A stretch of DNA of 64,000 bases from Sphingobium sp. D43FB (GTDB lineage: Bacteria; Pseudomonadota; Alphaproteobacteria; Sphingomonadales; Sphingomonadaceae), in the NCBI RefSeq assembly GCF_002312805.1, contig NZ_NMUA01000008.1:1-64000 (forward strand), in the 5' to 3' direction. Numbering within the stretch: position 1 is the first letter of the stretch; the number at the start of each line of letters is the position of its first letter. Below the pieces are notes generated by a model. That model did not search any database, was not told the DNA's origin, and saw nothing but the letters and a program-made list of their open reading frames with translations. A program made the translations under genes and the position numbers. Shown one piece after another: positions 33,664-41,209 of the stretch.

Positions 33664-34489
33664 ATTTCTCCTTCAGGCCCGACAACGCCTTGTCGATGGC
33701 GGCTTCGCTATGGGCAATCATATAATCCTGCCGCACCTGGTCCTTGATCGCGGGGAAGGGGATCATGGCCGCCGGGATGCGCTCGCTCTTGCGCACGAAA
33801 TGCCAGCCGCGCGGCGACTGGACCGGACCGAACCAGCGCCCATCCGGGGCGGTCTTGAGCGTGGCGACAAAGGGCTGGCCAAAAATGCCGCGCACCATCG
33901 AATCGCCATAGCGCGGAAAGGCGCGACCCAGCCAGAAATCGTCGCTGGGAATCGTCTCCCCGGCATTGAGCTGCGCCAGCAGCAGCGCCGCGTCGGCGGG
34001 CTCTTGTGCCCGGTAAACCTGGGTGAAGCTGGTGCGCGGTTCGGCGCGATACTGCGCCAGATTGTCGGCATAATGATTGACCAACTGTTCGTCGGTCGGT
34101 TCGGGCGGAGCGCCCGCGATCAGGTAGCGGACCTTGTCGACCAGTTGCTTGCGGGTTTCCCCGTCGGTCAGATGCATGTTGCGGTCGATCGCCTCTCGGA
34201 ACAGCAGTTCCTCGGCCAGATAGTCGCGCTTGATCCGCGCCTTGTCGGCGGCGGTGGCAGGGCGGCCGACAAGCATCTCATAGTCTTCGACCATCGCCTG
34301 CTCGACCTGAGGCGTGAAGACGACCGGCGGCTTTTGCGCGCGTTCGATGATCTGATAGCCGCCGAACAGGGCCACGCCCGCGACCAAAAAAGCAAATAGC
34401 GGATCGCGCATGGCTTTGCCGATCCGGCTGCGCACAGGGCGCAATGCGTGGCCGGGCGTCGCCTCCGCGCCGTCGCTGTCGATCCCCAT
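33647..34489 (-). CDS. Parvulin-type peptidyl-prolyl isomerase, membrane-anchored
   Basis: The protein has 280 residues from ATG 34489 with GGAG upstream; an ATG at 34510 is possible. It has one N-terminal membrane helix (PLFAFLVAGVALFGGYQII), a SurA/PpiD-like helical region (YLAEELLFREAIDRNMHLTD) and a PPIase-like domain with GRWFGPVQSPRGWHFVR. It folds exported proteins in the periplasm. It is coupled to the HupE gene, a pairing I have seen in other genomes. Its start lies next to the operator-like motif at 34.55 kb. Confidence 0.85.
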   Translation of the reverse strand: MGIDSDGAEATPGHALRPVRSRIGKAMRDPLFAFLVAGVALFGGYQIIERAQKPPVVFTPQVEQAMVEDYEMLVGRPATAADKARIKRDYLAEELLFREAIDRNMHLTDGETRKQLVDKVRYLIAGAPPEPTDEQLVNHYADNLAQYRAEPRTSFTQVYRAQEPADAALLLAQLNAGETIPSDDFWLGRAFPRYGDSMVRGIFGQPFVATLKTAPDGRWFGPVQSPRGWHFVRKSERIPAAMIPFPAIKDQVRQDYMIAHSEAAIDKALSGLKEKYDVEE

Positions 34490-34544
34490 AATCTCCGCCC
34501 TGCCCGCCATGGTCCCAACTCTAGGCGCAAGCGGCGCGCCCTGC

Positions 34545-34562
34545 CTACGTCAAATGACGCAT
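34545..34562. promoter_or_regulatory. Operator-like motif between the PPIase and urtA genes
   Basis: The sequence CTACGTCAAATGACGCAT shares its first 12 bases exactly with the right arm of the 20.1-kb repeat (CTACGTCAAATG). It contains the small palindrome CGTCAAATGACG. It lies 89 bp before urtA and 56 bp from the divergent PPIase gene, so it can serve both. Confidence 0.6.
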
Positions 34563-34650
34563 ACGGGGGATAGCCCGCATTCCATAGCCTTCATCCCATC
34601 CAGAGTGCCGCAGCGCCACCACCGGCCTGCCAGGGGGAGACCTACACATC

Positions 34651-35865
34651 ATGATCCGTTCCAGGCTGCTTATGCTTGCCACTTCCGCCTGCGCGCTGGC
34701 GCTGGCCTCCTGTTCCGGCGGCGGCGACAATGCGAGCGCGCCTGCGGGCGACAGCGTGTCGGTGGGCGTGCTCCAGTCGCTGACCGGCACGATGGCGATC
34801 AGCGAGATCACGGTGAAAAATGCCGAGATGCTGGCGATCGAGGAGATCAACGCGACCGGCGGCGTGCTGGGCAAGCAGATCAACGCCCTGGTCGAGGATG
34901 GCGCGTCGGACCCGTCCACCTTCGCACAGAAGGCGTCGAAGCTGATCGAAAGCGATGGCGTGTCGACCGTATTCGGCGGCTGGACCTCGGCCAGCCGCAA
35001 GGCGATGTTGCCGGTGTTCGAGCGGACGAAGAACCTGCTCTGGTATCCGGTACAGTTTGAAGGGAACGAATGTTCGCCAAACATCATGTATTCGGGCGCG
35101 CAGCCCAACCAGCAGGCACTGCCCGCGCTCGAATGGGCAGTGGCGCAGGGCTATAAGAGCTTCTTCCTCGTCGGGTCCGACTATGTCTATCCCCGCACCG
35201 CCAACCTGATCCTGAAAAAACATATCGAAAAGGGCGGCATGCAAGTGCTGGGCGAGGCCTATGTGCCCTTGGGTGGCACCGATTTTTCGGGCGTGATCGC
35301 CAAGATCGCGCAGGCCAAGCCCGCGATCATCATCAACACGCTGAACGGCGACAGCAATGTCGCTTTCTTCAAGCAGATGCAGGCCGCGGGGATCAGCCCC
35401 AAGACGATGCCGGTCATGTCCTTCTCGATCGGCGAACAGGAAGCCCAGGCAATGGGCGCGGGCCTGGTCGAGGGCAGCTATGCCGCCTGGAATTATTTCC
35501 AGAGCCTGACGGGTGAGGCGAACGCCAAGTTCATCGCCGCCTATAAGGCGAAGTTCGGCAAGGATGCGGCGATCACCGATCCGATGGTCCATGGCTATCT
35601 GGACGTTTATGCGTGGAAGGCGGCGGTCGAGAAGGCCAAGAGCTTCGAGCCGGATGCGGTGCGCAAGGCGGCGGCATCGCTGGGCGGCTTTGCGACGCCC
35701 ATGGGCACGGTCAGCTTCGCGGCGAACCAGAGCCTGGTGCAGAAAGCCTATATCGGCAAGCTGAAAGCCGACGGCCAGTTCGAGATCATCGCCGACAGCG
35801 GCAAGGACATCGCGCCGGAGCCCTATGACGCGCTCGCCTTCCCCGGCAAGACTTGCAAGCTCTAA
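34651..35865 (+). CDS. urtA: Urea-type ABC transporter substrate-binding lipoprotein
   Basis: The protein has 404 residues with lipobox LASC (Cys21). The mature part opens VGVLQSLTGTMAISEITVKN, a hallmark of UrtA, and has SRKAMLPVFERTKNLLWYP and YSGAQPNQQALPA of the same group. It binds urea or a close analogue in the periplasm. The length is slightly shorter than the usual 420-440. It is followed by a palindromic repeat and the four other transporter genes. Confidence 0.9.
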   Translation: MIRSRLLMLATSACALALASCSGGGDNASAPAGDSVSVGVLQSLTGTMAISEITVKNAEMLAIEEINATGGVLGKQINALVEDGASDPSTFAQKASKLIESDGVSTVFGGWTSASRKAMLPVFERTKNLLWYPVQFEGNECSPNIMYSGAQPNQQALPALEWAVAQGYKSFFLVGSDYVYPRTANLILKKHIEKGGMQVLGEAYVPLGGTDFSGVIAKIAQAKPAIIINTLNGDSNVAFFKQMQAAGISPKTMPVMSFSIGEQEAQAMGAGLVEGSYAAWNYFQSLTGEANAKFIAAYKAKFGKDAAITDPMVHGYLDVYAWKAAVEKAKSFEPDAVRKAAASLGGFATPMGTVSFAANQSLVQKAYIGKLKADGQFEIIADSGKDIAPEPYDALAFPGKTCKL

Positions 35866-35882
35866 CAATGCCTAACAACGCC

Positions 35883-35969
35883 GTCATCCCCGCGAAGGCG
35901 GGGATCCATCTCCCGCCCTATCGAAAGACGGAAGGTTGGGAGATGGGTTCCCGCCTACGCGGGAGTGAC
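35883..35969. repeat. Dispersed palindromic repeat between urtA and urtB
   Basis: The arms read GTCATCCCCGCGAAGGCGGG and, inverted, the GTCACTCCCGCG-type right end. This is one of three copies of the same family (others at 39427 and 51314). It lies inside the urt operon and could uncouple urtA levels from the membrane and ATPase genes. Confidence 0.8.
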
Positions 35970-36020
35970 GAAGGGTGATGATATGCCACAGCCCCTTCTG
36001 ATCGCGAGAAGCGCAGCATA

Positions 36021-36908
36021 ATGGACGCCCTCTTCCTCAACCAGTTGTTCAACGGCGCGTCGCTTGCGTCGCTGTATCTGCTCGCCGCGCTTGGCCTGGC
36101 CCTCTCCTTCGGGCTGATGCGCGTGATCAACATGGCGCATGGCGAAATGTTGATGCTGGGCGGCTATCTCGCCTGGATGACATTGCTGGTGGTGCCGGGG
36201 GCGATGGGGATCATCCTCGCCATTCCGGTCGCCTTCATCGGCGCAGCGGCGATGGGCGGGTTGATCCTGTCGACGCTGATACGCCGCCTGTCCGCGCGCC
36301 CGCTCGATACGCTGCTCGCCACCTGGGGCGTTAGCTTGATCCTGCAACAGGGCGCGCGCGACCTGTTCGGCGCAGTCGGCGTCGAAGTGCGCGCGCCCGA
36401 ATGGCTGACGGGCAGTTTCGTGGCTTTCGGCGTCACCCTGCCATCCGCACGACTGTTTATCATCGCGATCGCCGCGCTGGTGCTTGGCGCGCTGGCGCTC
36501 GTGCTGCTCAAGACCCGGATCGGGCTGCTGGTGCGGGCGGTGAATCAGGACCGGATGATGGCGTCGGCGACCGGCATCGATGTGCAGCGGGTGGACCTGA
36601 CCGTCTTCTGCCTGGGTTCGGGTGTTGCGGGTCTTGCGGGCGTGATGCTTGCGCTGCTTGGCCCGGTGACGCCCAATGTCGGGCAAAGCTATATCATCCC
36701 CGCATTCCTGGTCGTCGTGATGGGCGGGCTGGGCAGCATCGTCGGCACGACTGCGTCGGCGATCATCCTCGGGCTGTTCGCTGCGCTGGCGCAGATTTTC
36801 GTCGATGTCAGCGTCGCGCAGATGCTGCTGCTCGTCTTCGTCATCCTTTTCATCCAGGTGCGCCCGCAAGGCGTCGTCGCCGTAAAGACCCGCCAACTCG
36901 ATGCCTGA
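36021..36908 (+). CDS. urtB: Urea ABC transporter permease UrtB
   Basis: The protein has 295 residues and about eight membrane helices. It is a LivH-type permease: FNGASLASLYLLAALGLALS at the N-terminus, the typical NMAHGEMLMLGGYLAW, and QDRMMASATGID in the coupling region. It overlaps urtC by 8 bp. Confidence 0.9.
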   Translation: MDALFLNQLFNGASLASLYLLAALGLALSFGLMRVINMAHGEMLMLGGYLAWMTLLVVPGAMGIILAIPVAFIGAAAMGGLILSTLIRRLSARPLDTLLATWGVSLILQQGARDLFGAVGVEVRAPEWLTGSFVAFGVTLPSARLFIIAIAALVLGALALVLLKTRIGLLVRAVNQDRMMASATGIDVQRVDLTVFCLGSGVAGLAGVMLALLGPVTPNVGQSYIIPAFLVVVMGGLGSIVGTTASAIILGLFAALAQIFVDVSVAQMLLLVFVILFIQVRPQGVVAVKTRQLDA

Positions 36909-37941
36909 TTTTTCCGCCCTCACTGCGCGTTTCGCGCCGGTCAAGCCGCTACTGCCCTGGCTGCTGCTGGCGCTGGCCCTCGTCGCGCCGTTCGCACTGT
37001 CCAGCTACGACCTCAACCTGCTCGCCCGCTTCATGGCGATGGGGATATTGGCGTTGGGCCTCGTCCTCATCTGGGGCCATGGCGGGATATTGAGCCTGGG
37101 GCAGGGGGTGTTTTTCGGCCTTGGCGGCTATGCCATCGCCATCCACATGAAACTGGCCGACCTGCCGGACGGCGAGATCCCCGATTTCATGGTGTGGAGC
37201 GGGCGCGAAAGCCTGCCGCTGTGGTGGGAGCCGTTCACCAGCCCGCTCTTCACACTGGCCGCGATCATCGTCATCCCGACCCTGGCGGGCGCGCTCTTTT
37301 CTTGGGCCGTGTTTCATCGCCGCGTGGGCGGCACCTATTTCGCGCTGATCACGCAGGCGCTCAGCCTCGCCTTCGCGACGCTGATCATCAGCCGACAGGA
37401 TGTGACCGGGGGCTTTAACGGCCTTACCGACTTTTATTCGATCTTCGGCGTGGGGCTTGCCAGTCCCGGCACCGGATCAATGCTCTACTGGATTACGCTG
37501 GCGGTGCTGTGCGTCGCCTTCATTGCCCTGCGCTGGCTGTTGGCGTCGCGCTTTGGCATATTGCTGCGGGCCTCGCGCGATGGCGAGAACAGGGTGCGGT
37601 TCCTGGGCTATAACCCGACGCCTTTCAAGGTCGCGGCCTTCGCCATCGCCGCGATGCTGGCGGGGGTTGGCGGCGCATTGTTCACGCTCCATGCGGGCGT
37701 CGTGTCGCCCGCGCTGATCGGGGTCGTCCCGTCGATTGAGATGGTGGTGTGGGTGGCGATCGGCGGACGCTATAGCCTGGCGGGTGCGATCGTCGGCGCG
37801 CTGCTCGTCAACCTGGCGCGCGATGCGGTGTCGAGCGCTTTTCCCGAATTGTGGCTCTATCTGATGGGGGCGCTGTTCATCTTCGTCGTGACCCTGCTGC
37901 CGCGCGGCCTGGCTGGCCTGGCCAAGGGGAAGGCGGCATGA
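36901..37941 (+). CDS. urtC: Urea ABC transporter permease UrtC
   Basis: The 346-residue LivM-type permease has the segment GHGGILSLGQGVFFGLGGYA, the motif RVGGTYFALITQALSLAFAT and DVTGGFNGLTDF typical of UrtC. About ten membrane helices are present. The stop overlaps the urtD start (ATGA). Confidence 0.92.
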   Translation: MPDFSALTARFAPVKPLLPWLLLALALVAPFALSSYDLNLLARFMAMGILALGLVLIWGHGGILSLGQGVFFGLGGYAIAIHMKLADLPDGEIPDFMVWSGRESLPLWWEPFTSPLFTLAAIIVIPTLAGALFSWAVFHRRVGGTYFALITQALSLAFATLIISRQDVTGGFNGLTDFYSIFGVGLASPGTGSMLYWITLAVLCVAFIALRWLLASRFGILLRASRDGENRVRFLGYNPTPFKVAAFAIAAMLAGVGGALFTLHAGVVSPALIGVVPSIEMVVWVAIGGRYSLAGAIVGALLVNLARDAVSSAFPELWLYLMGALFIFVVTLLPRGLAGLAKGKAA

Positions 37942-38696
37942 GCGGTTCGGCGGTTTCCGAATTGCTGCTCAGCGTCGATGGCGTCACCGTCGATTATAGC
38001 GGGTTCAAGGCGCTCGATGGTTTTTCGATGACGCTGAACCGGGGCGAGACGCGGGTCGTTATCGGTCCCAATGGCGCGGGCAAATCGACGCTGTGCGATA
38101 CGATCATCGGCCGGGTGCGGCCGAGCGAGGGGCGGATCGTCTTCAAGGGCGAGGACATCCAGAATCTGCCCGAACAGGCGATTGTCGGGCGCGGCATTTG
38201 CCGCAAGTTCCAGGCCCCAGGCGTGTTGCCGACCTTGAGCGTGCGCGACAATCTGGCGCTGGCGGCGCGGCGCGACCGGCGCTGGTGGAAAAGCCTGGGC
38301 ACCGGCATCCCGGTGGAAGAGCGCGCGGCGGTCGAAGAGGCGCTGGAGGCAGTCGCGCTCACGCATCGCGCCGATGTGGAGGCGGGCACGCTGGCCCATG
38401 GCGAGAAGCAATGGCTGGAAATCGCGATGGTGATGGCAACGGGCGCAGAACTGCTGCTGCTGGACGAACCGACGGCGGGCATGGGACCGGCCGAAACGAG
38501 CCGTACCGCGCAATTGATATTGGGGCTGGGGGATAGCCGCACCGTGCTGGTGATCGACCATGATATGAGCTTCGTTGAGCAATTGGCCGCGCCGGTCACG
38601 GTGATGCATCAGGGCAAGTTCTTGAAGCAAGGCAGTGTCGCCGAAGTGCGCGCCGACCCGCAAGTCGCCGCCGTCTATCTGGGCCATACGGCATGA
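37938..38696 (+). CDS. urtD: Urea ABC transporter ATPase UrtD
   Basis: The protein has 252 residues from ATG 37938. It has Walker A GPNGAGKST, the UrtD-type signature LAHGEKQWLEIAMVMATGA instead of the common LSGGQ, Walker B LLLLDEPTAGMG and the H-loop IDHDMSFVEQLA. It overlaps urtE by 4 bp. Confidence 0.93.
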   Translation: MSGSAVSELLLSVDGVTVDYSGFKALDGFSMTLNRGETRVVIGPNGAGKSTLCDTIIGRVRPSEGRIVFKGEDIQNLPEQAIVGRGICRKFQAPGVLPTLSVRDNLALAARRDRRWWKSLGTGIPVEERAAVEEALEAVALTHRADVEAGTLAHGEKQWLEIAMVMATGAELLLLDEPTAGMGPAETSRTAQLILGLGDSRTVLVIDHDMSFVEQLAAPVTVMHQGKFLKQGSVAEVRADPQVAAVYLGHTA

Positions 38697-39406
38697 GCGC
38701 GCTGCTGGAGATTGCGGGCCTGTCGAGCGCCTATGGTCAGAGCCGGGTCTTGTGGGACGTGGACCTGACGCTGGCGCGCGGGCAGGTGATGGCGCTGATC
38801 GGGCGCAACGGGGTGGGCAAGACGACGTTGCTGCACACGATCATGGGCACGCGACCGGTGACGGGCGGAACGCTGCATTTCGACGGGCGCGACATGACCG
38901 CCATGCCCGCGCATGGCCGGGCGCGGGCGGGGATCGGCTTCGTGCCGCAGGGACGGCATGTGTTTCCGCAACTCACCGTCATGGAAAATCTGGAAACGGG
39001 CCTGTCGGCGCTGGCCGGGCGAGGCAAGCGCAGCGCCAAGGTGCCGCAGCATATTTTCGACCTCTTCCCCAAGCTATGGGATATTCGCGGCCGGGCGGCA
39101 GGCTTCCTGTCGGGGGGCGAGCAACAGCAACTAGCGATCGGGCGCGCTTTGGCCGGGGAACCGAGCCTGTTGTTGCTCGACGAACCGACCGAGGGCATTC
39201 AGCCCAATGTCGTGCAGCAGATCGAAGCGGCACTGGTCCATGTGCGCGACGAACTGGGCATGACGGTGCTGGTGGTCGAACAATATCTGGACTTCGTGTG
39301 GCGCTTTGCCGACCGCTATTGCGCGATGCAGAATGGTCGGATCATCCGGCAAGGCGCGATCGCCGACGAGACAGCGAAGGACGTCGCGCATCTGGTGCAG
39401 ATTTAG
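38693..39406 (+). CDS. urtE: Urea ABC transporter ATPase UrtE
   Basis: The 237-residue protein has Walker A GRNGVGKTT, GFVPQGRHVFPQLTV, the signature LSGGEQQQLAIGRALAGEP and Walker B LLLLDEPTEGIQ, a UrtE pattern. It is the last gene of the transporter operon. No urease or urea amidolyase gene lies in the window. Confidence 0.93.
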   Translation: MSALLEIAGLSSAYGQSRVLWDVDLTLARGQVMALIGRNGVGKTTLLHTIMGTRPVTGGTLHFDGRDMTAMPAHGRARAGIGFVPQGRHVFPQLTVMENLETGLSALAGRGKRSAKVPQHIFDLFPKLWDIRGRAAGFLSGGEQQQLAIGRALAGEPSLLLLDEPTEGIQPNVVQQIEAALVHVRDELGMTVLVVEQYLDFVWRFADRYCAMQNGRIIRQGAIADETAKDVAHLVQI

Positions 39407-39426
39407 CAGAAGCACATAGAAACTTT

Positions 39427-39513
39427 GTCATTCCCGCGCAGGCGGGAATCTATCTCCCGACTTTGCACCAGTGGATAGCGCCGGAGATGGATCCCCGCCT
39501 GCGCGGGGATGAC
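39427..39513. repeat. Dispersed palindromic repeat after urtE
   Basis: The arm GTCATTCCCGCGCAGGCGGG is answered by ATCCCCGCCTGCGCGGGGAT then GAC. It lies between the convergent urtE and GntR genes and probably acts as their transcription end. Confidence 0.82.
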
Positions 39514-39535
39514 GATAAAGGATAGGGGAGGAGTA

Positions 39536-40270
39536 TCACCCGCCCGGTTCGGCCAGTGCAATGTCCATGTCGGCAAGCGCCAGGCGCAGCAGTTCGGCCA
39601 TGCCCGCGCGAGCCGCCGCCGTGTCGCGCGACGCGATCGCCTGATAGACGGCGTGGTGGTCGGGCAGGGGGTCGCGGGGGAGCAATTTCTTGCGGTGCTT
39701 GAAGGTGGTGGTCCAGCTGACCGCTGCGCCAACCGAACTGGCCAAGGCTTCCAGCGCGTCATTATGCGTCGCCGCCAAAATCATATTGTGGAAGCGCTGG
39801 TCGGCGGCGCGGCCTTCGGGGGTGGAGAGGCCGTAGCGGCCCATTTCCGCGAGCGCGGCTTCCATCACCGCCAATTGCTCGTCGGTGCGGCGGCGCGCGG
39901 CGAACTCCGCGGCGGCCGGTTCGATGACGCCGCGCAACTCGAACAAGTCGCGGATGAAATTGGCATCCGGCTCGCCGGCGAACATCCAGGCGAGCATTTC
40001 GGGGTCGAGCACGTTCCAACGATTGCGCGGCAGGACGCGGGTGCCCGCCTTTGGGCGGCTTTCCAGCATCCCCTTGGCGATCAGGATGCGGACAGCCTCG
40101 CGATAGGCGGTGCGCGACACGCCGAGGCGATCGGACGCCTCTATCTCGCCCTCGAACAATTCGCCCGGTCTGTGCTTGCCGGTCAGGATGGCCGTGCCCA
40201 GGTCGCGGGCGATCGTCTGATGGATGCGGAGCGTGCTTTCGTCCGATCCGAACTTGCGCCCGCTGCCCAA
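39536..40270 (-). CDS. GntR/FadR-family regulator of the sugar-acid operon
   Basis: The protein has 244 residues. The apparent start is TTG at 40270, so the true start may differ. The N-terminal winged helix is GELFEGEIEASDRLGVSRTA then YREAVRILIAKGMLESRPK. The C-terminal FCD effector domain has ELRGVIEPAAAEFAARRRTD and FHNMILAATHND with metal-binding His. It is the last gene of the operon and most likely represses it until a sugar acid binds. Confidence 0.88.
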   Translation of the reverse strand: MGSGRKFGSDESTLRIHQTIARDLGTAILTGKHRPGELFEGEIEASDRLGVSRTAYREAVRILIAKGMLESRPKAGTRVLPRNRWNVLDPEMLAWMFAGEPDANFIRDLFELRGVIEPAAAEFAARRRTDEQLAVMEAALAEMGRYGLSTPEGRAADQRFHNMILAATHNDALEALASSVGAAVSWTTTFKHRKKLLPRDPLPDHHAVYQAIASRDTAAARAGMAELLRLALADMDIALAEPGG

Positions 40271-40285
40271 AACCTTGCTCCCTTA

Positions 40286-41209
40286 TCAGTCCTCGAACAC
40301 AGCCGTAGGACAATGTCGGCCGCAAAGGAAGGCATCGGCGACAAGACGGAGCGGGGCAATATCGGCGTCGATCGCCCGGTCAGCCACCAGATCGACGAAA
40401 CGGCGATACATGGCGGGATATTCTTCGTCGGCGGCTTTCAACTGGACTTCACCGTCCAGCCGCAGCGTGTTGCCGCCTTCGGACAGGAGAAGGCTGCCAT
40501 TATCGGTATCGACGGCGATGTCCCAGGTCTGCGGCCCGGTCTGACGCCAATCGAACACGGTGTCGATCGGCGCGCCCGACGCGGTCGCCATGGCGAGCGT
40601 CGCGCCGATCGGGGCGTCCTTGTTGGAGGGCACTTCCAGATTGGCGGACAGGACGGTGACGGGTTCGGGGACAATTTCGGTCAGGATCGATAGGGCATTG
40701 ATGCCCGGATCGAACACGCCAAAGCCACCCGCTTCCCAGATCCAGGGCTGACCGGGATGCCAGTGGCGCACATCCTCGCGCCATTGGATCGAAATGCGTT
40801 CGATCTTGCGCTGCACAATCCAGGCCTTGGCCTGCGCCACGGCGGCGGCGTAGCGGCTGTGCCAGCTGGCGTAGAGGGTGACATTCTGCGCCTTTGCCAG
40901 CGCGATCAGCGCCTCGACTTCGGAGACGGTCGCGCCGGGCGGCTTTTCGAGGAAAACATGTTTCCCCGCCAGCAACGCCTGCCGCGCCGCATGATAGCGG
41001 GCCTGCGGCGGCTGACACAGGATCACGGCGTCGAGGTCGGGCTCGCCCGCCAGCATCGCGCCGAGGTCGGGGTAATTATTCACCCCTTCCCCCTGCGCGT
41101 TGCGGCTGGCGACGGCGACCAGATCGATGCCGTCGGTATTGGCCATCGCGGGCAGGTGCTGGTCGCGCGCGATTTTACCCAGCCCTACCAGACCTGCCCG
41201 GATGCTCAT
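40286..41209 (-). CDS. Aldose 1-dehydrogenase (Gfo/Idh/MocA family; galactose/arabinose type)
   Basis: The 307-residue protein has the NAD(P) fold GLVGLGKIARDQHLPAMANT, then LCQPPQARYHAARQALLAGK and HVFLEKPPGATVSE with the EKP motif. The C-terminal part has the GGFGVFDPGINALSILTEI conserved in D-galactose and L-arabinose 1-dehydrogenases. It would oxidise an aldose to the lactone at the head of the pathway. Its start overlaps the aldehyde dehydrogenase stop (ATGA). Confidence 0.87.
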   Translation of the reverse strand: MSIRAGLVGLGKIARDQHLPAMANTDGIDLVAVASRNAQGEGVNNYPDLGAMLAGEPDLDAVILCQPPQARYHAARQALLAGKHVFLEKPPGATVSEVEALIALAKAQNVTLYASWHSRYAAAVAQAKAWIVQRKIERISIQWREDVRHWHPGQPWIWEAGGFGVFDPGINALSILTEIVPEPVTVLSANLEVPSNKDAPIGATLAMATASGAPIDTVFDWRQTGPQTWDIAVDTDNGSLLLSEGGNTLRLDGEVQLKAADEEYPAMYRRFVDLVADRAIDADIAPLRLVADAFLCGRHCPTAVFED

